The translations under genes and the position numbers were made by a program. Shown here piece after piece: positions 42,345 through 50,118 of a stretch of DNA of 51,133 nt (the first letter of the stretch is position 1; every line of letters begins with the position of its first letter). Origin of the DNA: an uncultured Bacteroidota bacterium (lineage in GTDB: Bacteria > Bacteroidota > Bacteroidia > Chitinophagales > Chitinophagaceae); NCBI GenBank assembly GCA_903821465.1, contig CAIJLK010000002.1, forward strand, positions 1 through 51,133. Direction: 5' to 3'. A model generated the notes under the pieces. That model saw only the letters and a program-made list of their open reading frames with translations. It searched no databases and had not been told where the DNA came from.

Positions 42345-44324
42345 TTAATGTGCTCTTGCCAATTCTAATTTAGTATAAGGTGATACGATCATTGGAACCG
42401 CCTCGATAATCACATCTGACTTTTCTAATCCGAATGCTTTGGTATCACTTTGTCCCAATCGCTTTAATTGAAAATATCCTTGTAATAGTAACCCATCTTT
42501 TAAGGCAAACTCGTTTTCAATAGAAAGGAATTTTTCAATCACAATGAACTTGAAATCAGGTTCATTATTGTATTTGGTACTTCCATCGGGGCGAATATGT
42601 AAGTTCAATTCCCGGTTGGCAACTAAATCTTGAACAATCTTTTTGAAATATATTTCAGTTTTTGGTTGTATACGAAATCCGAGATTGATATTCACTTTCA
42701 TTACTTTGTCATCTACTAACTCAGAAACATCATAATTCATGGTAAATGGATCTTCTGTTCTGTTAATATGCACGAACCAATAAACATCTGCGCGTTTCGG
42801 CTTTTTCGCGAATATTGATTTGATAACTTTTTCTTCAATTTGGTTTCTGGTATTTGCCTTTGATAAATAAATTAAGTGTGTAGAGAATTTCGGTATCGCA
42901 TCATCCTGACTTAATTCAATTAATTGTGGTACATATTTACCGATTTCAACAAATTTCAAAAACTTATTTTGAATCTTTCTTGCATAATACCATACATACA
43001 TGGTTAAGAAAATGAATAATTCAAAGAACAGAAACATCCATCTTTCTTTGATCTTGGCTACGTTAGCTATGAAAAAAGAAATTTCAACTATTGCAAATAA
43101 TCCAATTACCAGTGTAACATAAACCTGATTCCATTTTAATCGGAACTTCAAATAAAAGTTCAATAAAATGGTGGTCATCATCATGGCAATGGTGATAGAA
43201 AATCCATATGCAGCCTGCATAGCAAGAGATGTCTTAAAGTATAACATCATTAAAACGCATCCAAACCATAAGATACTATTTACACTGGGTATATAAATCT
43301 GACCTTTGATGTCTGATGGCTGTCGCACCGTTACTCTTGGCCAAAAATTTAAGTTCATAGCTTCACTAACCAATGTAAATGATCCACTTATCAACGCTTG
43401 GGAAGCGATGATCGCAGCAACTGTAGCAATGATAATACTTGGCAACAAAAACCAATGCGGTACCATTTCAAAAAATGGATTTAATCCGTGTAGTGTTGTA
43501 TTATTTACAAGGTCTTCTTTTTGGTATTGCATGATCCAAGCAGCCTGACCAAGGTAGTTAAACGTTAAACTCAGTTTTACGAAAGCCCATGTTAGTCGAA
43601 TATTTTTGACACCACAATGCCCCAAATCGCTATACAGGGCTTCAGCTCCCGTAGTTGCTAAAAATACAGCTCCAAGTAACCAGAATCCCTTAGGATATTT
43701 TACCAGCAATTCATATCCGTAATAAGGATTCAATATTTTGAAAATAGAGGGATTTTTAAAAACATAGGATGCCCCAATAATCAAAATCATAGCAAACCAA
43801 ATAGCCATAATTGGTCCAAATGTTTTCCCGATATTATGTGTGCCAAACCGCTGGAAAAAAAATAAGGATGAAATAATGGCTACTACAATTCCAACAGTTA
43901 AAGTATTTCCAGGAACAATTATTTTCTCCAGGCCACTAACTGTGTTAAGTCCCTCAATTGCTGAGGATACAGATATCGGTGGTGTAATAATGCCATCTGC
44001 CAATAAAGTGGTTGCTCCCAAGATGGTTATGATAACGAGGCTTTTACTGTATCTCTTTACCAAAGCAAATAAAGAAAAAACACCTCCTTCACCATGGTTG
44101 TCAGCCCTTAGCGTGAGCCATACATATTTTATAGTGGTCTGAAAAAATAATGTCCAGAAAATTAAACAGACACCACCATATACCAGAATTTCATCAATTT
44201 TTCGCTCACCCACAACTGCGCTTAGTACGTATAAAGGACTGGTACCAATGTCTCCATAAATAATTCCTAATGCTACTAATAAGGTTGCAACTGTAACCTT
44301 ATTACTCAAATGCTGCTTTTCCAT
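42345..44324 (-). CDS. kup: Kup-type potassium uptake protein
   Basis: An inner-membrane K+ symporter of 659 residues from the KUP/HAK/KT family. The first 430 residues form about 12 helices. Family segments include ALGIIYGDIGTSPLYVL near the N terminus, WLTLRADNHGEGGVFSLFAL, GDIGTSP, and ALYSDLGHCG (about 235). A hydrophilic C-terminal domain (about 440-659) follows. It is the last gene of a minus-strand unit after a KdpDE-like pair, with three 11-bp repeats 66 bases before its start, so control by that pair is likely. Confidence 0.96.
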   Translation of the reverse strand: MEKQHLSNKVTVATLLVALGIIYGDIGTSPLYVLSAVVGERKIDEILVYGGVCLIFWTLFFQTTIKYVWLTLRADNHGEGGVFSLFALVKRYSKSLVIITILGATTLLADGIITPPISVSSAIEGLNTVSGLEKIIVPGNTLTVGIVVAIISSLFFFQRFGTHNIGKTFGPIMAIWFAMILIIGASYVFKNPSIFKILNPYYGYELLVKYPKGFWLLGAVFLATTGAEALYSDLGHCGVKNIRLTWAFVKLSLTFNYLGQAAWIMQYQKEDLVNNTTLHGLNPFFEMVPHWFLLPSIIIATVAAIIASQALISGSFTLVSEAMNLNFWPRVTVRQPSDIKGQIYIPSVNSILWFGCVLMMLYFKTSLAMQAAYGFSITIAMMMTTILLNFYLKFRLKWNQVYVTLVIGLFAIVEISFFIANVAKIKERWMFLFFELFIFLTMYVWYYARKIQNKFLKFVEIGKYVPQLIELSQDDAIPKFSTHLIYLSKANTRNQIEEKVIKSIFAKKPKRADVYWFVHINRTEDPFTMNYDVSELVDDKVMKVNINLGFRIQPKTEIYFKKIVQDLVANRELNLHIRPDGSTKYNNEPDFKFIVIEKFLSIENEFALKDGLLLQGYFQLKRLGQSDTKAFGLEKSDVIIEAVPMIVSPYTKLELARAH

Positions 44325-44390
44325 CGATCGGATTTAACGGCAAAGCTTTACTTTAATGCATCATCAAATAATAAATAAAGAGTAAGTGAG

Positions 44391-44423
44391 ATAAAGATTT
44401 TATAAAGATTTTATAAAGATTTT
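44391..44423 (-). repeat. three perfect 11-bp tandem repeats before kup
   Basis: The unit ATAAAGATTTT is repeated three times without change (44391-44401, 44402-44412, 44413-44423). It overlaps the last bases of the response regulator gene and lies 66 bases before the kup start. An 11-bp period is the spacing bound by OmpR/PhoB-type regulators, so it is a good operator candidate for the regulator encoded next to it. Confidence 0.75.
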
Positions 44424-45099
44424 AATTAAAACGGTAGCCAACGCCACTTTCGGTAATGATATGAGTTGGCTTATTTGGATTAGATTCTATTTTTTTTCGA
44501 AGTGTACCAACAAACACTCTTAAATACTGGGTATCTGTTTGAAAGCCCACTCCCCAAATATCTTTGAGAATAAATTGATGCGTTAATACCCTGCCTTCAT
44601 TTTTGGCGAATAGTATCAACAATTTATATTCTGTTACCGTGAGCTTGATCAGTTCATGGTCTTTTTTTACAGTCCTTGCAATTAAATCGATCAATAAATT
44701 GTCAAATTCAAGCACTGTATTATTGTCTGCTTGTTTGGTTTTATTTAAGCAGGCTCTGATTCTTGCTAATAATTCATTTGTTCTAAAAGGCTTTCTTACA
44801 TAATCGTTAGCTCCATTATCTAGCGCCTTTACAATTTCGTCTTCGCTATCTAAAACCGAAAGTATAATTACCGGATGATTATACCAGGATCTTAATTCTA
44901 GAAGTAGCTCTTGTCCGCTTTTATCTGGCAATCCAATGTCTAATAAAATTAGGTCCGGGGGATGATTGGCAGCCATCTTCATTCCTTCATTGGCTGTTTC
45001 CGCTTGAGATACCTTATAGCCATTGCTCTCAAGATTTATTTCAAGCAGCTTTCTTATTTGTGGCTCATCATCGATAATTAAAATTTCTTCCTTATTCAT
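44422..45099 (-). CDS. KdpE-like response regulator
   Basis: An OmpR-family regulator of 225 residues. The receiver domain (about 1-120) has the acidic pair IIDDEPQ near the N terminus, the phospho-acceptor Asp in ILLDIGLPDKSG (about 54) and Lys in RKPF (about 103). The C-terminal winged-helix domain (about 130-225) reads LTVTEYKLLILFAKNEGRVLT and YLRVFVGTLRKKIE. These match KdpE closely. It overlaps the kinase gene by eight bases and precedes kup. Control of potassium uptake is inferred from the neighbour and from the tandem repeats between them. Confidence 0.94.
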   Translation of the reverse strand: MNKEEILIIDDEPQIRKLLEINLESNGYKVSQAETANEGMKMAANHPPDLILLDIGLPDKSGQELLLELRSWYNHPVIILSVLDSEDEIVKALDNGANDYVRKPFRTNELLARIRACLNKTKQADNNTVLEFDNLLIDLIARTVKKDHELIKLTVTEYKLLILFAKNEGRVLTHQFILKDIWGVGFQTDTQYLRVFVGTLRKKIESNPNKPTHIITESGVGYRFN

Positions 45100-46174
45100 T
45101 ATTCAAATTATTTAGGTAGGAAATTTCTACTGGCAATTTAAGGATGAATTTTGAACCACTACCTTCTATTGAAATTAATTCGATATTTCCTTTGTGCGCT
45201 TCAACAAATCCTTTTACAATTGATAAACCTAATCCAGATCCTCCAGATTTTGTATTCGGTAACCTATAAAACATGTTAAATACCTTATCCTGTTCATTCA
45301 GTGGGAAGCCTTTCCCATTATCTTCAATAATAATTTCACAAACTTCATCATTGATGCCAACATGAATTTTAATAGTAGTTCCTTCCGATGTATATTGAAT
45401 AGCATTGTGAACAAGGTTGAAAATACATTGTTTAATTAAGATACTATCTAATTTAACAAGCGGCAGATTTTCGTTTTGCTCAAAAACGATATGATGCCTC
45501 CTTGATTCTTCTTCTAATTTGTTAATGACTAAATTGATTTGCTCATTTAGGTCGCACCAGTCGTAATTCAATTTAATAACCCCTGATTCTAGCCTACTGA
45601 TACTCAATAAATTTTCAACTTCCTTATTTAGTCTTAATCCAGCAATACCAATTTGCGAGATCAATTCGTTTTCGCTGGTTATATCTAGGTTGGGTTTATT
45701 TTCTTTTAAAGTATCAACAGCGCCAATAATAGCTGCTATAGGGGTTTTCAGCTCATGTGATAAAGAATTTAGAAAAGTGTTATATAGTTTTATAGTGTTT
45801 TCTTTTTCTTCTTTATCTCTTACTTTTTTTTCAGTTGCTCTGATTTTAAAAGTAAGTGTTGCATTAACAAGCGCCACAACAAAGTACATGAGAAACAAAA
45901 AAGCGTCTTCCGACCTAGCTATGTGAAATGTATAGATGGGAGGGATAAAGAAAAAATTCCAAACAATTGCGCTTAAAAAAGCAGATAACAAAACAGGAAT
46001 GATATCAAATAACATAGCAAGAATGGAAACAGCAAGTAATAATATCAATGCTGTTACCTGATAGCCTAAGAATTTTAATGGATAAAAACAAATCAATGAA
46101 ACCATAAGTATCGTTATAATACTAATGATTGATTGTATTGTTTTAGAAATTGTATGTAATCCAAAAATTTTCAA
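45092..46174 (-). CDS. short KdpD-like sensor histidine kinase
   Basis: A membrane histidine kinase of 360 residues. It starts with four hydrophobic helices typical of the DUF4118 region of KdpD (about 15-108), then a short linker and the HisKA phospho-acceptor LSHELKTPIAAI (His about 140). The HATPase domain shows NAIQYT, IIIEDNGKGFP and the SGGSGLGLSIVKGF G-box. It lacks the large N-terminal cytoplasmic KdpD/Usp sensor part of full-length KdpD (about 900 residues). It overlaps the regulator gene by eight bases. I see no sign of a broken longer gene upstream, where DUF4337 sits 13 bases away. Confidence 0.93.
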   Translation of the reverse strand: MKIFGLHTISKTIQSIISIITILMVSLICFYPLKFLGYQVTALILLLAVSILAMLFDIIPVLLSAFLSAIVWNFFFIPPIYTFHIARSEDAFLFLMYFVVALVNATLTFKIRATEKKVRDKEEKENTIKLYNTFLNSLSHELKTPIAAIIGAVDTLKENKPNLDITSENELISQIGIAGLRLNKEVENLLSISRLESGVIKLNYDWCDLNEQINLVINKLEEESRRHHIVFEQNENLPLVKLDSILIKQCIFNLVHNAIQYTSEGTTIKIHVGINDEVCEIIIEDNGKGFPLNEQDKVFNMFYRLPNTKSGGSGLGLSIVKGFVEAHKGNIELISIEGSGSKFILKLPVEISYLNNLNNE

Positions 46175-46187
46175 ACGAAAAATTGAT

Positions 46188-46706
46188 TTATATTAATCCA
46201 AGAACAAAAAATACTGCACCAATTGCAGCAACTAGTAAACTTCCATACCAAAGTATTTTTTTTCTCGTCAATATGGCTATTGCCGATATAGCAATGGCGA
46301 TCTGAAATAAAGTAACTGAACTTGCCAAAAGTACATGGTGGGCTAAATGTTTATCAGATTCCTTTTCTGCAGATTCAGCCTTTTGTTTGATGGTCTCTTG
46401 TTCTTTTTTATATCGTTCCACTGCTACCGCGTCTGGTTGGCCATTAATAGAAATACTTTTTATTTCTGCTTTAATTCCCTTGGCCTGGTAATAAGCCCAC
46501 TGATCAGAGGCTTTGATTTGCTGAATTAATGCTTCATTAGAATGATGGCCCGCCATTAACCCAGAAATAGCAGCTAAAACTGCAATTAAAGCAGTGGAGA
46601 TCGCAACATACATGAACCAACTGCTCTCTTTCTCATTACTAGCTTCAGTAGCTTTTTCGTGTATTGTTTCATGTAAATGTTCGGTAGGGATTTCTATTTC
46701 TTCCAT
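46188..46706 (-). CDS. DUF4337-family membrane protein
   Basis: A 172-residue protein with a helix at about 31-52 (FMYVAISTALIAVLAAISGLMAG) and two more at about 123-168. A coiled, charged middle (about 55-120; QQIKASDQWAYYQAKGIKAEI) is the usual DUF4337 feature. No enzyme motif is visible. It is the first gene of the unit leading to the KdpDE-like pair and kup, 13 bases before the kinase, so it may modulate potassium or osmotic response. The family function is unknown. Confidence 0.87.
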   Translation of the reverse strand: MEEIEIPTEHLHETIHEKATEASNEKESSWFMYVAISTALIAVLAAISGLMAGHHSNEALIQQIKASDQWAYYQAKGIKAEIKSISINGQPDAVAVERYKKEQETIKQKAESAEKESDKHLAHHVLLASSVTLFQIAIAISAIAILTRKKILWYGSLLVAAIGAVFFVLGLI

Positions 46707-46824
46707 ATGATATATTGTTCTGAATATTATTTGAAAACCGGTTTGAAATTACTCATTTTTAGATCATTTTCTTTTTATTTCCAACTTCCCACTTTTTGAA
46801 TTCTATAAAATCTGTAAATGCTTC

Positions 46825-46840
46825 TGCGACATATGTCACT
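46825..46840. promoter_or_regulatory. Crp-like palindrome in the divergent region
   Basis: TGCGACATATGTCACT resembles the Crp consensus TGTGA-N6-TCACA and has a perfect 10-bp core GACATATGTC (46828-46837). It lies in the intergenic region between DUF4337 (start 46706) and the sulfide:quinone oxidoreductase (start 46933). It differs from the nos FNR-type boxes, so a different Crp-family protein is likely. Confidence 0.5.
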
Positions 46841-46886
46841 AACCAATAGATTAAGATAGTTCAACTTCAATCCATTATAATCAATC

Positions 46887-46920
46887 AATAATTAAATAGA
46901 GCCGATCTATTTTAATTATT
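46887..46920 (+). repeat. AT-rich hairpin in the oxidoreductase leader
   Basis: AATAATTAAATAGA (46887-46900) pairs with TCTATTTTAATTATT (46906-46920) except for one bulged base, 12 bases before the start codon. It may affect mRNA stability. It is not clearly functional. Confidence 0.35.
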
Positions 46921-46932
46921 AAATAATTTATT

Positions 46933-48393
46933 ATGGCAAAAATAGTTGTTCTAGGTGCTGGTGTTGCTGGTCATACTGCAGCTTCCTATCTTCAAAGAGG
47001 TCTTGGGAAAGATCACCAAATAACCGTAATCTCCCCCTCTGTTAATTATCAATGGATCCCATCTAATATTTGGGTGGGTGTTGGTAGGATGACAGCCGAG
47101 GAAATAAAATTCGATCTGCGACCTCTTTATAAAAAATGGGGCATTGAATTTCTTCAAGCAAAAGCAATTAATTTTTATCCGGAAGGGGATACAACTATTC
47201 ATGAAGGATATGTTGAAATAGAATTTACTTCAAAAGAGAAACTAGGCGAATTACAAAAAGTTCCCTACGATTTTCTGATCAATGCTACGGGCCCTAAATT
47301 GAATTTTGGCGCAACAGAAGGTTTGCTTCCTGGCACAGGTAATATTGCATCTGTCTGCACTTTTTCTCATGCAACGGAAGCCTGGCAGCTTTTGCAGGAG
47401 AAGTTAGATAAAATGCAGAAAGGAGAGAGGCAAGTTTTTGTAATTGGCACAGGTAATCCCACTGCAACCTGCCAAGGTGCTGCATTTGAGTATATTTTAA
47501 ATGTGGACTTTGAGATCAAGCGCCGCGGATTAGAAAAATATGCAGAAGTAATTTGGATCACAAATGAATACGAACTGGGTGATTTTGGAATGGGTGGTGC
47601 TTTCATTAAAAAAGGAGGATTCATTACTAATACCAAACTCTTTGCTGAATCTTATTTTGTTGAAAGGAATATTACCTGGATTAAAAGAGCTGGGGTTAAA
47701 AAAATTGATGATCATAAAATTTATTATGAAAATTTGGATGGTGAATTTTTAGAACAAGCATACGATTTTGCCATGCTGATACCCGGTTTTTCAGGTCATG
47801 GATTTAAAGCGTTCGATAAACAAGGAAACGATATTTCTGATAAATTATTCGCTGCAAATGGATTGATGAAAGTAGATGCTGATTACACGGTGAAACCATT
47901 TGAAGAATGGTCGATCAATGACTGGCCTGAAACCTATCAGAATCCATCCTATCCAAATATTTTCGCTCCTGGAATTGCATTTGCTCCTCCGCATTCCATT
48001 TCTAAACCAATGAAGAGTAAAAATGGAACTCCCATTTTTGCAACAGCTCCAAGAACTGGTATGCCTTCTGGGGTAATGGGTAAGGTAACAGCCGAGAATG
48101 TAATTTCCTGGGTAAAAACAGGTAATCCTGAAATTAAACATAAAGCCTGTATGGGTAGAATGGGCGCGGCCTGTATTGTTTCTGCGGGTTACGGAATGAC
48201 AACTGGAACGGCAGCAACAATGACCGTTAGTCCGGTTGTACCCGATTGGGAGAAATTCCCTGATTGGGGTAGAGATATTAATACAACAATGGGTGAGCCG
48301 GGATTAGCAGGCCATTGGCTAAAGTGGGCGATGCACTATATGTTTTTATACAAAGCAAAAGGGAAACCGTTTTGGTGGTTAATTCCTGAATAG
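46933..48393 (+). CDS. sqr: sulfide:quinone oxidoreductase family flavoprotein
   Basis: A 486-residue FAD enzyme that oxidises sulfide and passes electrons to quinone at the membrane. The FAD-binding motif GAGVAGH is at 8-14, the second dinucleotide region is VIGTGNPTATCQG (about 170-182), and the flavin/quinone region is FATAPRTGMPSGVMGK. Cysteines at 142, 180, 406 and 414 are candidates for the redox pair (Cys180 in TATCQGAAFEY is the family-like one). The C-terminal HWLKWAMHYMFLYKAKG is amphipathic and could attach it to the membrane. The sulfur-transport genes downstream support the assignment. Confidence 0.88.
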   Translation: MAKIVVLGAGVAGHTAASYLQRGLGKDHQITVISPSVNYQWIPSNIWVGVGRMTAEEIKFDLRPLYKKWGIEFLQAKAINFYPEGDTTIHEGYVEIEFTSKEKLGELQKVPYDFLINATGPKLNFGATEGLLPGTGNIASVCTFSHATEAWQLLQEKLDKMQKGERQVFVIGTGNPTATCQGAAFEYILNVDFEIKRRGLEKYAEVIWITNEYELGDFGMGGAFIKKGGFITNTKLFAESYFVERNITWIKRAGVKKIDDHKIYYENLDGEFLEQAYDFAMLIPGFSGHGFKAFDKQGNDISDKLFAANGLMKVDADYTVKPFEEWSINDWPETYQNPSYPNIFAPGIAFAPPHSISKPMKSKNGTPIFATAPRTGMPSGVMGKVTAENVISWVKTGNPEIKHKACMGRMGAACIVSAGYGMTTGTAATMTVSPVVPDWEKFPDWGRDINTTMGEPGLAGHWLKWAMHYMFLYKAKGKPFWWLIPE

Positions 48394-48419
48394 ATTATTA
48401 ATAACTCAAAAAATCATTT

Positions 48420-48581
48420 ATGTCAAATAGATCGATCATAACAAAATATTCTGATGAGTATTATCCGCCAATTCCAACAAGTTTCACCCTTTTCTGGAGA
48501 AAGTTTATCCCATTTCAAATAATAAGGTTCTTTATACTGAACTGGAAGATCATTAAGATTGTTGTAAAGGGACATTCGTAA
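48420..48581 (+). CDS. 53-residue small protein after sqr
   Basis: A short open frame of 53 residues beginning MSNRSIITKYSDEYYPPIP and followed by FTLFWRKFIPFQIIRFFILN, an amphipathic or membrane-touching helix rich in aromatic and basic residues. It starts 26 bases after the sqr stop, on the same strand. I do not recognise the family. Close linkage suggests a membrane-associated partner of the quinone oxidoreductase, but this is inference. Confidence 0.65.
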   Translation: MSNRSIITKYSDEYYPPIPTSFTLFWRKFIPFQIIRFFILNWKIIKIVVKGHS

Positions 48582-48600
48582 TGTTTAAGGATTAAATTAT

Positions 48601-48880
48601 ATGTCAAACGAAAGAAACGAATTTTGGAATCAGCGTTATTGTATTGATGAATATGTGTATGGTGAAGAACCGAATCAATTTTTTGCAACACAAATCAGTG
48701 AGTTAAAACCAGGAGGTAAGATTATTCTGGAGGCTTTTAATCCCGATCAATTACAGAATAACTCAGGCGGCCCTAAGGATCGATCTGATCCAAAATATTC
48801 AAACCACATTAAAAGAAGGGGCTTTTCATGATGGTGTTGCTGATGTGGTTCAATTCGTTGGCACTAAATTATTAATATGA
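48601..48880 (+). pseudogene. remnant of a class I SAM-dependent methyltransferase
   Basis: A broken gene. The N-terminal part EFWNQRYCIDEYVYGEEPNQ and FFATQISELKPG matches the start of the thiopurine/tellurite-type methyltransferase family. The frame then jumps straight to the late family segment GGKIILEAFNPDQLQNNSGG, so the SAM-binding core is missing. After PKD the frame shifts and stops at 48831; in another frame LKEGAFHDGVADVVQFVGTK, the family C terminus, is still readable up to a stop at 48878-48880. Intact relatives are about 200 residues. Loss by at least two internal deletions is the simplest reading. Confidence 0.85.
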
Positions 48881-49065
48881 AAGGTTGGCAATTTAAAATG
48901 GATTGGGCTTTGCTGATACGCACAATTTTCGGCTTGTGCTTTATTGTCATAGGTTTTCAATTTAGTGATTGGTTACCCGGACTTTTCGGTTCTGCGATAA
49001 TTGTCATTGGAGTGATTGCAGCTTTTACAAAAACAGGCTGTGGATATAACGATCACTGTCATTAA
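48877..49065 (+). CDS. DUF2892/YgaP-like small membrane protein
   Basis: A 62-residue protein with two helices (about 9-27 and 31-50) and a C-terminal CGYNDHCH with two cysteines and two histidines. The pattern MDWALLIRTIFGLCFIVIG and GLFGSAIIVIGVIAAFTKTGC resembles the DUF2892 membrane part that accompanies rhodanese-type sulfur proteins. Its ATG overlaps the TGA of the methyltransferase remnant (ATGA), which implies that it was once translationally coupled to it. An alternative ATG is at 48898. A sulfur-related role is inferred from its neighbours. Confidence 0.8.
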   Translation: MKGWQFKMDWALLIRTIFGLCFIVIGFQFSDWLPGLFGSAIIVIGVIAAFTKTGCGYNDHCH

Positions 49066-49099
49066 TATTGTAGGTGGTCAATCTTTATAGTTCTATTTC

Positions 49100-50107
49100 T
49101 TACTGATTTCTATAAAACAATTTCCCGGTTATTAGGAATCCCCCAAAAACAAATATTGCAAATACTAGGCTGCTTACAGCTAATTGCATACCTCCTGAAA
49201 TAATATGTCCACTAGTACAACCGCCAGCAAGTCTAGCTCCAAAAAGCAAAATGAAGCCCCCAATAAAGGACCATACAATACGATTCTTGCTTGAATTGCC
49301 TTTAAATCTTGACCAATTTTCATGTATGAGTGTGAGTCGGAATTCTTTTTTCAAAATAGAAAAGATCAATCCTGATAGAAATGCACCGAACAAAAATTTC
49401 ATTTCATATAATCCAGATTTCTCAACAACTTTTATAAAATATGGGTTATCGGTATACCCAGTTAGTTTATCTGCTATAAAAGGGTATAAAGTAGAAGCGC
49501 CAAGTACCCTGTCTGATGCGGCAAAAATAATACATGTAACCAACGCAATTCCTAGACCAGAATAAAACCATTTGGTATCTGTTTTCTTTTCAAATTTATT
49601 CATCCAAAATGCGATACCTATAAAAGCTGATCCAATAATCAATACCAATAAATAATGTAGGATTGAACTTGGATCATTATTGAATGAAAGAGATAATTTC
49701 CCTAAGTCTGGGCCCAGCACTTCATGTATGAAAGGACTCAGAATTGTATAAACTAATGACGCTACTAATCCGCCCATCATTCCAATAAGTGCATCTATTG
49801 ATCCTTGCCCAATTGATACAGGCATGGTACCTGGGCAATACCCTAAAATCGACATGCCAATGCCAAAAATAAATCCGCCAACTATTACACTGCCAACAAA
49901 AAATGTTTTGATATGATAACTAGCAAAGCCGAAGCCTATTTCTATACTTAATAGGATAGCTCCAATGCCTATTGCCGTTGCTATTGTTTTGGCAACTGTA
50001 AGGTCTTCTAAAATTGCCATGCCTGATATCGTATTGTAGGTATTGACTTTTGAATATTGTAAAGACAACCCAAATGCAAAACCTAGTAAGATAATTACAA
50101 TTGTCAT
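49100..50107 (-). CDS. YeeE/YedE family sulfur transport protein
   Basis: A 335-residue inner-membrane protein with about ten helices. It is a full-length two-half version of the family. The first half has GMSILGYCPGTMPVSIGQG and the second half FGARLAGGCTSGHIISGG, both with the conserved cysteine known in thiosulfate transporters of this family (TsuA-like). Uptake of thiosulfate or a related sulfur anion is likely. It ends the plus-strand sulfur genes by convergence, and the UPF0718-type permease lies 11 bases upstream on the same strand. Confidence 0.9.
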   Translation of the reverse strand: MTIVIILLGFAFGLSLQYSKVNTYNTISGMAILEDLTVAKTIATAIGIGAILLSIEIGFGFASYHIKTFFVGSVIVGGFIFGIGMSILGYCPGTMPVSIGQGSIDALIGMMGGLVASLVYTILSPFIHEVLGPDLGKLSLSFNNDPSSILHYLLVLIIGSAFIGIAFWMNKFEKKTDTKWFYSGLGIALVTCIIFAASDRVLGASTLYPFIADKLTGYTDNPYFIKVVEKSGLYEMKFLFGAFLSGLIFSILKKEFRLTLIHENWSRFKGNSSKNRIVWSFIGGFILLFGARLAGGCTSGHIISGGMQLAVSSLVFAIFVFGGFLITGKLFYRNQ

Positions 50108-50118
50108 TTTATGTTTGT

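Noticed and set aside
44391..44423. Short tandem repeats as a possible CRISPR array
   Set aside because: The units are 11 bases, directly abutting and without spacers, and no cas gene is near. An operator explains them better.
45092..46174. Kinase as a truncated pseudogene of full-length KdpD
   Set aside because: It has a clean start, a complete kinase core, an eight-base overlap with its regulator, and an intact gene 13 bases upstream, so it looks like a natural short form.
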